Shown here in pieces: positions 18,015-26,197 of a stretch of DNA of 64,000 nucleotides. This stretch comes from Romboutsia sedimentorum. GTDB lineage: Bacteria > Bacillota > Clostridia > Peptostreptococcales > Peptostreptococcaceae. Both the position numbers and the translations under genes were made by a program. Under the pieces are notes generated by a model that worked only from the letters and a program-made list of their open reading frames with translations, made no database searches and was not told the origin of the DNA. Every line of letters begins with the position of its first letter. Position 1 is the first letter of the stretch. The DNA is taken from assembly GCF_030131845.1 (NCBI RefSeq), contig NZ_JASKYM010000001.1, positions 1 to 64,000 of the forward strand. Direction: 5' to 3'.

Positions 18015-19256
18015 ATGGCAACAATCAAACCATTTAAAGCTATTATGCCACGAGAAGATCTAGCAAAGCATGTTGCATCACTACCTTATGATGTAATGAA
18101 TAGTGAAGAAGCTAAGACTCTAGCACAAGATAATCCTTATTCATTTTTGCATATAGATAAAGCAGAGATTGATTTAAATAAAGATATATATGAGTACGAT
18201 GAAAGTGTATATATTAAAGCTAGTGAAAACTTAAATGAATTTAGAGATAATAATATTTTAATAAAAGAAGAAAAAGAATGTTTATATATCTATAAACAAG
18301 TTATGAATGGAAGAAGCCAAATAGGTATAGTTGCATGTGTATCAGTCGATGAAAGTTTAAATGGTATAATAAAAAAACATGAGTATACTAAACCAGATAA
18401 AGAATTAGATAGAACAAATCATATAAAGTATTGTAATGCACACACAGGAACAATTCTTATAACATATAAAAATAAAGAAATCATAAATAAAATAGTAAAG
18501 GACTACTCTTATAACAATAAACCTATATATGATTTTATAACTTCAGATAATATATCTCATACAATATGGAAAATAGAAGATAAAGAAACTTTAAGCTCAT
18601 TAATCGAAGGATTTGAAAAAGTGCCATATCTATATATAGCAGATGGCCATCATAGAGCTGCTTCTGCTGAAAACATAGCTAAGAAAATGAGAACGCAGAA
18701 TCAAGCATATACTGGTAAAGAGGAGTTTAATTATTTTTTAGCTATGATTGCACCTGATAACGAATTAATGATCCTAGATTATAATAGAGTTGTCAAACAT
18801 TTAAATGGGTTAGAAGATAATGAATTTATTGATAAATTAAAGGAAAACTTTGAAATTAGAGAAATAAAAGATGATAAATATAAACCTAATGAAAAAGGAA
18901 AAATAGGTATGTATTTAAGTGGAAAATGGTATGAAATAAAGGTAAAGGAAGGTATGATACAAAATAAAGATATTATAAAATCTTTAGATGTATCTATACT
19001 TCATGATAATATAATAAATCCTATATTAGGAATAAAAAATTCTAGAGAAGATAAGAGAATTGACTTTATAGGGGGTATAAGAGGTTTAAATGAACTAGAA
19101 AATAGAGTTGATAACGACATGAAAGTAGCTTTTGCTCTTTATCCAACTAGTATAGAAGAATTAATAAAAGTTGCAGATGAGAGAAAGATAATGCCTGCAA
19201 AATCAACATGGTTTGAACCAAAAGTTAGATGTGGATTATTCTTACATGAGTTATAA
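18015..19256 (+). CDS. DUF1015 family protein, third gene of the serine operon
   Basis: A 413-residue DUF1015 protein, expected to be cytoplasmic. Conserved blocks include KPFKAIMPR at the N-terminus, KKHEYTKPDKELDR (residues 120-133), and YIADGHHRAASA (207-218). The DGHHR block resembles the catalytic DGHHR of free-serine kinases (SerK/SbnI, ParB/Srx fold). AGGAGG lies 28 bp after serA, and all three genes share the serine T-box. No phosphoserine phosphatase is present here, so this protein may handle phosphoserine. That role is inference; the family has no function I can state with certainty. Confidence 0.85.
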   Translation: MATIKPFKAIMPREDLAKHVASLPYDVMNSEEAKTLAQDNPYSFLHIDKAEIDLNKDIYEYDESVYIKASENLNEFRDNNILIKEEKECLYIYKQVMNGRSQIGIVACVSVDESLNGIIKKHEYTKPDKELDRTNHIKYCNAHTGTILITYKNKEIINKIVKDYSYNNKPIYDFITSDNISHTIWKIEDKETLSSLIEGFEKVPYLYIADGHHRAASAENIAKKMRTQNQAYTGKEEFNYFLAMIAPDNELMILDYNRVVKHLNGLEDNEFIDKLKENFEIREIKDDKYKPNEKGKIGMYLSGKWYEIKVKEGMIQNKDIIKSLDVSILHDNIINPILGIKNSREDKRIDFIGGIRGLNELENRVDNDMKVAFALYPTSIEELIKVADERKIMPAKSTWFEPKVRCGLFLHEL

Positions 19257-19512
19257 ATTTTAAAATTAAACAAGGAAAATAATAGGAATTCCATTATTAT
19301 AAGTGAAACTTAATTATTTTAAGTCAGTCCATAGGAACAAAGTTCATTTTACTTTAAATTTTAAAGCTGAAATTCACAAAACTTAATTATATAAAACAAA
19401 AGGGTATTAGTTAATATATTCATTAATTAAGTTTTTATGTGTAATATCTTTATAATTATTCTTAAATAGTGTAAAATTACAGTTATGACTAATAATCATC
19501 ATAGGAGGTAAT
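19257..19512. other. Spacer with repeated AAACTTAATTA motifs
   Basis: AAACTTAATTA occurs at 19306-19316 and 19379-19389, and its complement at 19424-19434; the latter two could pair as a wide hairpin followed by T-rich sequence, possibly ending the serine operon. No clear intrinsic terminator otherwise. AGGAGG before 19513 serves the next gene. Confidence 0.45.
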
Positions 19513-20712
19513 ATGGAAAAATTATATTATATAGATCAGTATATAAAAGAGTTTACTGCAGAAATAGAAGAAATACTAGAAATAGATAATAAGTTTCATG
19601 TGTTATTGAACAAAACAGCATTCTTCCCAGGTGGAGGAGGTCAGTTTTGTGACTTAGGTAAAATAGATGTACATGATGTAATAGATGTCTATGAAAAAGA
19701 TGGTAAAGTCTATCATATAGTAGAAAAGAAGCCTATAAAAATACATAAAGTAAAATGTGCCATAGATTTTAAACGTAGAGAAGATGGTATGCACCAACAC
19801 TTTGGACAACATGTATTATCAGGATGCTTCTATACTTTATTCAAAACAAATACAGTAGGTTTTCACTTAGGCAAAGAAATAAGTACGGTTGATATAGAAG
19901 GTATACTAACACTAGAACAAATAAGACAAGCCGAAAATTATGCAAATGGAATAATAGGCGAGAATATAGAATTAGAAACATTAACTCCTTCTAAGAAAGA
20001 ACTTAAAAAGATTTGGATAAGAAGAGATTTACCAGACACAGTCGATGAAATAAGAATTGTAAAAATTGGAGATTTAGATTCTAATGCTTGTTGTGGTGTG
20101 CATCCTAAATCGACATTAGATCTTAGAATGATAAAGATAAAAAGATGGGAAAAAAATAAAGGTGCTACTAGAATAGAGTTTTTAGCAGGAAAAAGAGCCA
20201 TTGATTATTCTTTAAAAAGAGATTTATGTGTAACTGATATATGTAAATACTTAAGATGTGGTGATGATGAAGCTATAAAAGGTATAAAGAATTTACATGA
20301 AAAGGTAGAAACTATATTAAGTGATAATAAAAAGTTAGAGGAAGAAGTAGCTAACTATGAAATAAGAGATTTGATAGACAGTGCATCTAAGGTAAATGAT
20401 ATATCTGTTGTTATTAAAACTTATAACGATGAAAACTTAAAGTATGTATCTAAGGTTGCTTCTAAAATAACAGAAGTTGAAAATACTATAGCACTAATTG
20501 GAATTAAGTATGAAGATAAGGTAAATTTAATATTTGCATCTTCTGAAGATTTAAAAAAGATTAATATGAATAGTTTATTAAAAGATGCAATGACATTAGT
20601 TGATGGTAAGGGAGGGGGGAGCTCTTCTCTTGCACAAGGTGGCGGAAAGAATAACGGTAATTTAGAAACAGCACTTGATTATGCTTTCACTAAAATAGAA
20701 AAAACAATATAA
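19513..20712 (+). CDS. Alanyl-tRNA editing protein, AlaX-L type
   Basis: A 399-residue free-standing AlaRS-like editing protein that hydrolyses mischarged Ser- or Gly-tRNA-Ala. The N-terminal domain has FFPGGGGQ. The zinc ligands are HFGQH (HxxxH, residues 97-101) and CCGVHP (CxxxH, about 196-200). A coiled segment then leads to a C-terminal DHHA1 domain ending in GGGSSSLAQGGGKNNG. This full layout marks the long AlaX form. AGGAGG precedes the ATG. Its place just after the serine operon is suggestive, since serine is the main mischarging error, but it is separated by 256 bp and probably has its own promoter. Confidence 0.9.
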   Translation: MEKLYYIDQYIKEFTAEIEEILEIDNKFHVLLNKTAFFPGGGGQFCDLGKIDVHDVIDVYEKDGKVYHIVEKKPIKIHKVKCAIDFKRREDGMHQHFGQHVLSGCFYTLFKTNTVGFHLGKEISTVDIEGILTLEQIRQAENYANGIIGENIELETLTPSKKELKKIWIRRDLPDTVDEIRIVKIGDLDSNACCGVHPKSTLDLRMIKIKRWEKNKGATRIEFLAGKRAIDYSLKRDLCVTDICKYLRCGDDEAIKGIKNLHEKVETILSDNKKLEEEVANYEIRDLIDSASKVNDISVVIKTYNDENLKYVSKVASKITEVENTIALIGIKYEDKVNLIFASSEDLKKINMNSLLKDAMTLVDGKGGGSSSLAQGGGKNNGNLETALDYAFTKIEKTI

Positions 20713-20757
20713 AGATAAAAAGATAGTAAATTTAAAATTTACTATCTTTTTATCTTT
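20712..20757 (+). terminator. Terminator of the AlaX gene
   Basis: A nearly perfect inverted repeat (AAGATAAAAAGATAGTAAAT with its complement) directly follows the stop codon; the T-rich descending arm serves as the T-run. Confidence 0.85.
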
Positions 20758-21045
20758 ATATGCTACTTCAACTTCTTATTATACAACTTTCATATTATTA
20801 TCAAATTTTCTATAACTAATATTAATGAAATTATATTAAAACCATCTAAAGAATACATTAAGTTTACATAATTTAATCAAAGTTAATTATTTTTGATTTA
20901 AATAAGCGATTTATCCAAAAAAACATTTAAATAGATATATAATCATTTTATTTTTTGATTTGGTATATGTATTTAAATAAAAAATATAACAGCCTTAAAA
21001 CTCAATATATTGACTTGTTTTTTCTGGTATTTTTACTCAAATATA
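20758..21045. other. AT-rich spacer without recognisable features
   Basis: About 290 bp of very AT-rich DNA ahead of a hydrolase relic. No ORF, hairpin or operator is convincing. Confidence 0.4.
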
Positions 21046-21259
21046 AAAGAACGAGGAACTCCTTGTATATTTATAAATGGAGGATTAGATGTTTGGAGTA
21101 AAGGTTTTGAAATTTTTTGTGGTACTTATGGAGATGATGTACCTAGGCCAAAGAGGTTATGGTCGATCAACTGGAGATGAGGATTATGCAATAGGTGTAG
21201 ATTATCATAACAACTTTGAATTTATAAATATAATTAACAAGTTTGTTTTTAATTTATAA
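21046..21259 (+). pseudogene. Alpha/beta hydrolase (prolyl iminopeptidase-like) relic
   Basis: One frame reads KERGTPCIFINGGLDVWSKG, resembling the GTPxxxxHGGPG oxyanion segment of prolyl aminopeptidase-like hydrolases, then ends at a stop near 21178. A second frame gives LGQRGYGRSTGDEDYAIG, matching the DQRGxGRST motif that follows in this family, and ends at 21257-21259. Order and spacing fit one protein broken by a frameshift and internal loss. The catalytic Ser region is missing. The last residues FEFINIINKF do not match the family and may be foreign sequence. Confidence 0.55.
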
Positions 21260-21339
21260 GTTAAAATAGTATAGGAAAATAAGAAAAGTTTACATAATTA
21301 AATTATTTCAAACTTAATTTTAATAATTTCATATTAATT

Positions 21340-21369
21340 CTAATATAGGTATTTAAATACCTATATTAG
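21340..21369. repeat. Perfect 30-bp palindrome
   Basis: CTAATATAGGTATTT is followed directly by its exact reverse complement, with no loop. It lies 124 bp from the 3' end of the integrase gene. It may be a dimer-binding site, a cruciform or an element end. Confidence 0.85.
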
Positions 21370-21383
21370 CCATCATACGCTAA

Positions 21384-21487
21384 AAAGGATATATTAATCA
21401 TTGAATTTAAAACTAACCCATTATACAAGCTCATAAAAGATTAGTTTTTTACTATGTTTAAATTCAGCTTACAATAAAATATCCTTT
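21384..21487. repeat. Nested three-arm inverted repeat at the integrase 3' end
   Basis: Three pairs of arms nest in order: AAAGGATAT 21384-21392 with 21479-21487, GAATTTAAA 21403-21411 with 21457-21465, and AAACTAA 21410-21416 with 21441-21447 (sharing two bases). The inner loop is about 24 nt. It ends 6 bp before the integrase stop. It could be a structured RNA, an attachment-site arm or an unusual terminator. Confidence 0.65.
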
Positions 21488-21492
21488 CGGCT

Positions 21493-22608
21493 TTATCCTA
21501 ATTTAAATAAAGTTTCTGAAATTTTATCACTAGCTTCAGAATCCATTTCTTTAAGTGTATGCGCATATATGTTAAGTGTTGTATTAATATTTGAATGTCC
21601 AACTCTTTCAGAAATTACCTTAATAGGTACTTTAGAGTTTATAAGTAGTGTAACATGTGAATGTCTAAGGTCATGAAATCTTATATGATCTAAGTTGTTT
21701 TCTCTTAAAAACTTATTGAACTTCTTACTAAGTACATCTTGTGCGATGAGTTTTTCGTTTTTATCAAAGAATAAAAGGTTCATTTTATTAGTGATTTCAC
21801 CTTTTAATTTAGCTTCTAATTGCTTTTTTTTGTAATTTTTTAGCATTAAAATTATCTCATTTGGAGCTGAAATTGTTCTTTCTGAACTTTCAGTCTTAGG
21901 GGTTTTTAGTATAACTAAGCCTTCATTTCTTACTGTAATCTTATCTATAGTTATAGTATTTTCGTTAAAATCTATATTATCCCAAGTCAATCCTAATATT
22001 TCTGAGATTCTAAGCCCTAAACCACTAGCTAAATATATGTGTAATTCAAGGGGTGTTCCTTTGCAAATTTGAAGTAATTTAATCATATCTTGTTTATTAT
22101 ATATGTTATTTTTAAACTTTTTTATCCTTGGAACTTCTATACATTCTACTATATTTTCTCTAATCAATCTTAATCTATACGCTTTTTTGAGAGCTAAATT
22201 TAATATGTTTATGTGTATTTTTATAGTCTGTGGAGCTAAGATTCCTACTAAATCATCTACATAATTTTGTAAATGTATAGGTTTTAATTCTTCTAATTTA
22301 TACTTTCCTAACATGGGAATTAAGTATTTTTTACAAATTCTCATATAGCAATTATAAGTTGTAATTGATAAATTGACCTTGTATTTTTCTAAAAAATCTA
22401 TCAAAAATTTTTCTATAGTCATGGTATTTGGTAGCGCTAATTCATCATTATAAATACTATCTTTTAACTCGTTAAGTTTTTTAGAAGCATCTCTTTTTTT
22501 CTCGAATGAACCCATATTCTTTTGTTTTTTCTTGCCGCTTTCACTGTCTTTATATTCTAAATAAACTATGTAGTTTTTACTTCTTTTTCTTATAAATGCA
22601 AAACTCAT
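21493..22608 (-). CDS. Phage/ICE-type tyrosine integrase
   Basis: A 371-residue tyrosine recombinase. The N-terminal AP2-like arm-binding domain (residues 1-50, IVYLEYKDSESGKKKQKNMG) is followed by a SAM-like core-binding domain (60-145) and the catalytic domain. Catalytic residues are R200 (GLGLRISE), a Lys near 235, H312 and R315 (FHDLRHSH), H338 (GHSN) and Y348 (NIYAH). GGAGG precedes the ATG. Elements of Tn916 or phage type carry such integrases, yet no excisionase, relaxase or phage gene is adjacent and no tRNA att site is visible. It is probably the last part of a decayed element. Confidence 0.93.
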   Translation of the reverse strand: MSFAFIRKRSKNYIVYLEYKDSESGKKKQKNMGSFEKKRDASKKLNELKDSIYNDELALPNTMTIEKFLIDFLEKYKVNLSITTYNCYMRICKKYLIPMLGKYKLEELKPIHLQNYVDDLVGILAPQTIKIHINILNLALKKAYRLRLIRENIVECIEVPRIKKFKNNIYNKQDMIKLLQICKGTPLELHIYLASGLGLRISEILGLTWDNIDFNENTITIDKITVRNEGLVILKTPKTESSERTISAPNEIILMLKNYKKKQLEAKLKGEITNKMNLLFFDKNEKLIAQDVLSKKFNKFLRENNLDHIRFHDLRHSHVTLLINSKVPIKVISERVGHSNINTTLNIYAHTLKEMDSEASDKISETLFKLG

Positions 22609-22850
22609 CCATTACCTCCATTAAATAACAATTATATATTTATTATAACATAGTTTAAAAATAAAAAATAAAAATATCTGACATATAACTGACATTTTTT
22701 ATATTAATATGGCTATATATGTTGAAAATACTGGTGTATATATTTTTGGCATAAAAGTATATATTTTATGTTTACTAATCACGGTTAATAGATTATTTTC
22801 ATAAATTATATAGATAACATTTATGAAAATTCTTAGGGGAGGTATAAACC
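22609..22850. other. Divergent spacer between integrase and GNAT genes
   Basis: It carries two TGACAT copies 12 bp apart (about 22678-22695) near the integrase start, which could be a repressor site. AGGGGAGG serves the forward gene. Confidence 0.4.
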
Positions 22851-23438
22851 ATGCATAATTCTAATCTATTCGAAATGAAAATTTTAGAAACTAAAAATTG
22901 TATTTTAAGACCTATTTCATTAGAAGATGCTCCCCACTTATTTGAATATTATAAGTACGATAAAGTTGTTAAGTATTTACCTTTTAAGAAGCATAAAAAT
23001 ATATCTGATACAGAAAATTTCATAAAAATATTTTTCCTCAAAAACTATGCCAAAGGTAAAATAGGGCACTATGCTATTGTATTAAAAAAAGAAAATAAGG
23101 TAATAGGAAATATTGGATTTAATAATATATCTTCATCTTCAAAAGAGGGCGAACTCGGTATATGTATAAACCCATTGTACTGGGGTTATAATTTATCTTC
23201 TGAACTAGCTAAAGAAATGCTTAGGTATGGATTTTATGATTTAAACTTGAAAAAAATAATTGCAGTAGCTTTTGAAGATAATAAATATTCACAGAAACCA
23301 TTACAAGAATTGGGCTTCCATCATGTGAAATTTTTCAACAAAAAACTTTACGCTAAAAAATCAGGTGCTTATGTAAAATGTCATAAATATGAGATTTTTA
23401 AAAAAGACTATATGATATCAATTAAAAATAATTTTTAA
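22851..23438 (+). CDS. GNAT family N-acetyltransferase (RimJ/RimL-like)
   Basis: A 195-residue GNAT protein using acetyl-CoA. LRPISLEDAPHLFEYY matches the N-terminal motif of the RimJ/RimL branch; VIGNIGFNNIS forms beta4, ELGICINPLYWGYNLSSELAKEML carries the acetyl-CoA pyrophosphate loop, and YSQKPLQELGFHHV is the C-terminal block. Such enzymes acetylate protein N-termini, amino sugars or antibiotics. AGGGGAGG precedes the ATG. The LRR gene starts 24 bp after its stop, so they are likely co-transcribed, and both lie next to an integrase, which suggests cargo of a former mobile element. Substrate unknown. Confidence 0.85.
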   Translation: MHNSNLFEMKILETKNCILRPISLEDAPHLFEYYKYDKVVKYLPFKKHKNISDTENFIKIFFLKNYAKGKIGHYAIVLKKENKVIGNIGFNNISSSSKEGELGICINPLYWGYNLSSELAKEMLRYGFYDLNLKKIIAVAFEDNKYSQKPLQELGFHHVKFFNKKLYAKKSGAYVKCHKYEIFKKDYMISIKNNF

Positions 23439-23462
23439 ATTATATAAAAAGGAATGATCGTT

Positions 23463-24557
23463 TTGATAAAAAATTTAAAAAGCAATTGGATAGATACTCA
23501 TTTAAGGTTTGTACTAGCTAGCTTATTCAAAAAAAAACCAAGCGAAATAACGAAAGATTTTTTAAAGACATTAAAGGAGATAGATTTATCAGACTCAGGG
23601 ATTATAAACTTAGAAGGAATACAGTACGCTACTAATTTAAATAGTCTAAACTTAAGTAAAAATGAAATATTTGATGCTAGTTTATTATCAGAACTAAACG
23701 AACTTAGAAATTTGGAACTTTCAGAAAATAATATAGAAGATATAACTTTTTTAAGTAAACTTAAAAATATTAAAAGTGTAGGTCTTGATAGTAATAACAT
23801 TTCTTTTGTAAGTGAGATTAATAATTTAAATAATTTAGTATTAATAAATTTATCTAATAATAATATTAAAGACTTATCATTTATTAGCACATTACATTCT
23901 AAAAATGTAAAAGTCATAGCTAGCGAACAATGTGTTATTTTAAATCCAATAAGTATAAACTACGGAGATGACTATTTATTTGAAAGTCCTATTTATTGGA
24001 ATAATGAAACAAAAGTATCACTAGATAACATTCAAGTTAAGGGAATATATGATTACGTAAAAACTAATAAAAGGCCTTCATTTTTATACTCTATTTCAAA
24101 GATAATCATTAAAAATATACATTCTGAATGTATATTAAAAGCAGATTTTTACCACGAAGTTTCATTTTTAAAATCAGGTATATTAAGTGGAGTATTGATA
24201 CAACCTATAAACATAAAGTTTACATGTTCACAATTTAATATTTTGAAAATAAATAAGGAAAATACTCTAGGATCCATATACGGAAAGATAGAAATAGAAA
24301 GTACTACACAAGATGTATTTGAAAATGAACTTTTTCTTAAAAACAACCTTTTAACTATGATTAATGCCGATGGAGAAAAAATTTCTTGCTTAACTAATAA
24401 AAAAGGTGAATATAAATTTTCAAACTTAAAAAAAGGGAGGTATACTATATTATTTCCGTTCTTAGCTAAATTTAAATATGTGACGCCATCATTACATATT
24501 TGCAATCTAAAGGAAGGTGAAAATTTAGCTGTAAACTCAACATTGATTAAAAAATAA
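23463..24557 (+). CDS. Leucine-rich-repeat protein with C-terminal beta-sandwich domain
   Basis: A 364-residue protein. Residues 35-150 hold about five 22-residue leucine-rich repeats of internalin type (LNSLNLSKNEI, LRNLELSENNI, IKSVGLDSNNI, LVLINLSNNNI). The middle (150-270) is all-beta and unrecognised. The end (LGSIYGKIEIE... to KGRYTILFP) resembles a carboxypeptidase-regulatory/CNA-B-like fold. No signal peptide, transmembrane helix or sortase motif is visible, which is odd for internalin-like proteins. I prefer TTG 23463 as start because AAGGA lies 9 nt upstream, whereas ATG 23454 directly abuts that site. It follows the GNAT gene. Function unknown. Confidence 0.75.
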   Translation: MIKNLKSNWIDTHLRFVLASLFKKKPSEITKDFLKTLKEIDLSDSGIINLEGIQYATNLNSLNLSKNEIFDASLLSELNELRNLELSENNIEDITFLSKLKNIKSVGLDSNNISFVSEINNLNNLVLINLSNNNIKDLSFISTLHSKNVKVIASEQCVILNPISINYGDDYLFESPIYWNNETKVSLDNIQVKGIYDYVKTNKRPSFLYSISKIIIKNIHSECILKADFYHEVSFLKSGILSGVLIQPINIKFTCSQFNILKINKENTLGSIYGKIEIESTTQDVFENELFLKNNLLTMINADGEKISCLTNKKGEYKFSNLKKGRYTILFPFLAKFKYVTPSLHICNLKEGENLAVNSTLIKK

Positions 24558-24582
24558 AAAAGCGGCTTATGCCGCTTTTTTA
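24556..24582. terminator. Bidirectional terminator
   Basis: AAAAAAGCGGC, loop TTAT, GCCGCTTTTTT between the converging LRR and yitT-like genes. Confidence 0.94.
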
Positions 24583-25440
24583 ATTTTCTAATTTTTTAAA
24601 TCCTTCCCCTAAAACTTCATGTACGTTACTAACAATTATAAAAGCACCAGGGTCTGATGATTTAACGAGTTTTTTCAGAAAAATTTCTTGATTCTTAGAA
24701 ACAACTACTAACAATACTTGTTTTTGATCATCTGTATAACCACCTCTACCATCTAGAATAGTAAAACCTCTGCCTAGCTCATTAGTTATAACTTTTTTTA
24801 AATCGTCTGCTTTGTTAGAAATTATAAAAAATGCTTTAGAATAGTCAAAGCCTTCCATTATAGCATCTGCTACTTTAACAACTATATAAAGCGACATTGC
24901 TGAATAAAGTGCAATCTCTATATTTTCACTAACTATACCTGATGACATAACTATAAATGAATCTAGAACTATCATGAATTTAGTTGCTTTAATACCAGGG
25001 AATTTCTTGCTAAGTATAAGTGCTATTAAATCAGTTCCTCCTGTTGATGCATCACATCTAAACATAATTCCGATACCTATACCTACTAAAATAGCTCCAT
25101 ATATTGCAGATAATAATAAATCATTTGTAGCGCTTATTGCAGCTAATGGTGAAGTTACATTTAGTATTACAGAAAACAATACCGTTCCAAATAAAGTTTT
25201 GATTGAATTTTTTGTACCAAGAATTCTAAATGCAAAAATTACTAACGGAACACCTATCATTAACATTATAGTTGAAACCGGTATGTTAGTAACTTTATTT
25301 AGTACTACCGATAAACCACTAAGACCACCTGGTGCTATTGTATACGGTTTTAAAAATACATTGATTCCAATACTCATCGATAGACAACCAACTACTAATC
25401 CGATCATCTCTATTAAAGACGATACTTTCTCTTTTTTCAT
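24580..25440 (-). CDS. YitT family membrane protein (DUF161 + DUF2179)
   Basis: A 286-residue YitT-type protein. Six hydrophobic segments (residues 10-195) include the family block GINVFLKPYTIAPGGLSG and RCDASTGGTDLIA. The C-terminal DUF2179 domain (about 205-280, GRGFTILDGRGGYT) is cytoplasmic and probably binds a ligand. The family is widespread in Firmicutes, and its biochemical role is not established. AGGAGGG precedes the ATG. It is monocistronic. Confidence 0.9.
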   Translation of the reverse strand: MKKEKVSSLIEMIGLVVGCLSMSIGINVFLKPYTIAPGGLSGLSVVLNKVTNIPVSTIMLMIGVPLVIFAFRILGTKNSIKTLFGTVLFSVILNVTSPLAAISATNDLLLSAIYGAILVGIGIGIMFRCDASTGGTDLIALILSKKFPGIKATKFMIVLDSFIVMSSGIVSENIEIALYSAMSLYIVVKVADAIMEGFDYSKAFFIISNKADDLKKVITNELGRGFTILDGRGGYTDDQKQVLLVVVSKNQEIFLKKLVKSSDPGAFIIVSNVHEVLGEGFKKLEN

Positions 25441-25643
25441 AATTACCCTCCTAAATCACCCTTGAATATGCTTTGGCATGATTATACATTATAACAGTAT
25501 TTTTTTACATTATAAAGGATAATAAGAAGATTTACTTTTTTATATTTTATATGTGAAAATTAATATAATTAATTATATTAATAAGTTAATTTGTATATAT
25601 TGAAGTATTTTTAGTATTTTTTATAATAAATGGTAAAAATAAA

Positions 25644-25673
25644 TTGATTGTATACCTATTAAAAGTATATAAT
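25644..25673 (+). promoter_or_regulatory. Promoter of the selenoprotein gene
   Basis: TTGATT (25644-25649), an 18-bp spacer and TATAAT (25668-25673) lie 40 bp before the ATG. Confidence 0.65.
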
Positions 25674-25713
25674 ATATATATGAATTTAAGAAAAATTGAA
25701 AGGAAATGATTTT

Positions 25714-26034
25714 ATGAAGGTTACTTTACCAGAAACAGCAGTTAACACATTAAAAGATATTTTAAAAGACAACCAAGATAGACCAAATAATATAAGAGTT
25801 TATTTTGCAGGTATTGGCTGAGGCGGGCCATCATTTGGAATTGCTTTGGATGAGCAAAAGGCTGAAGATTTAGAATATGATATTGAAGGATTACATTTTA
25901 TAATGAGCAGTGATGATTTCAATAAATATGGAGACATAGTTATAGAAGATACTGGTTATGGATTTAAAGTAGGTCCTGAAAATGCACAAGATGACGGTGG
26001 TTGTGGCGGAGGATGCTCTGGTTGTGGCCAATAA
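25714..26034 (+). CDS. HesB-like selenoprotein (Sec at UGA 25819-25821)
   Basis: ATG 25714 with AAAGGAAATG upstream opens a 106-residue protein if the in-frame TGA at 25819-25821 is read as selenocysteine (U36). Sequence around it is FAGIGUGGPSFGIALDE: the HesB/IscA family has Cys at this site (SGxGCSG-like), and Sec-containing HesB-like proteins are known in Clostridia. The reading frame is open on both sides, and the downstream part has no ribosome binding site of its own. The tail CGGGCSGCGQ adds three cysteines. HesB/IscA proteins carry iron or Fe-S clusters; the Sec form may be redox active. A terminator follows. Treating it as two ORFs would be wrong. Confidence 0.88.
25819..25855 (+). 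promoter_or_regulatory. Sec codon with candidate bacterial SECIS hairpin
   Basis: The UGA is followed by a possible hairpin with CATC (25829-25832) pairing GATG (25849-25852) and a G-rich loop about 15 nt after the UGA, the place where bacterial SECIS loops sit. The stem is short, so the exact fold is uncertain. Confidence 0.5.
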
Positions 26035-26037
26035 AAA

Positions 26038-26076
26038 TAAAGGGTATTAGCTTTTAGCTAATACCCTTTATTTTTT
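26038..26076 (+). terminator. Terminator of the selenoprotein gene
   Basis: AAAGGGTATTAGC pairs exactly with GCTAATACCCTTT across a 5-nt loop, then T-rich sequence. Confidence 0.93.
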
Positions 26077-26197
26077 TGCTATATTAAGGTATTATAAAAG
26101 AACAACAAATTTGCATGTTTAATTTAAATAAGCATAGCTTAAAGTATTCTATATGCAAAATAGATATTAGACTTTAATTATATATAAGGAGTAAAAC

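Noticed and set aside
24974-25465. 163-codon forward ORF opposite the yitT-like gene
   Set aside because: It is antisense to a clear membrane-protein gene, and its sequence mirrors the opposite-strand hydrophobic codons.
25846-26034. Separate 62-residue ORF after the UGA
   Set aside because: It has no start signal and is the C-terminal part of the HesB-like selenoprotein in the same frame.
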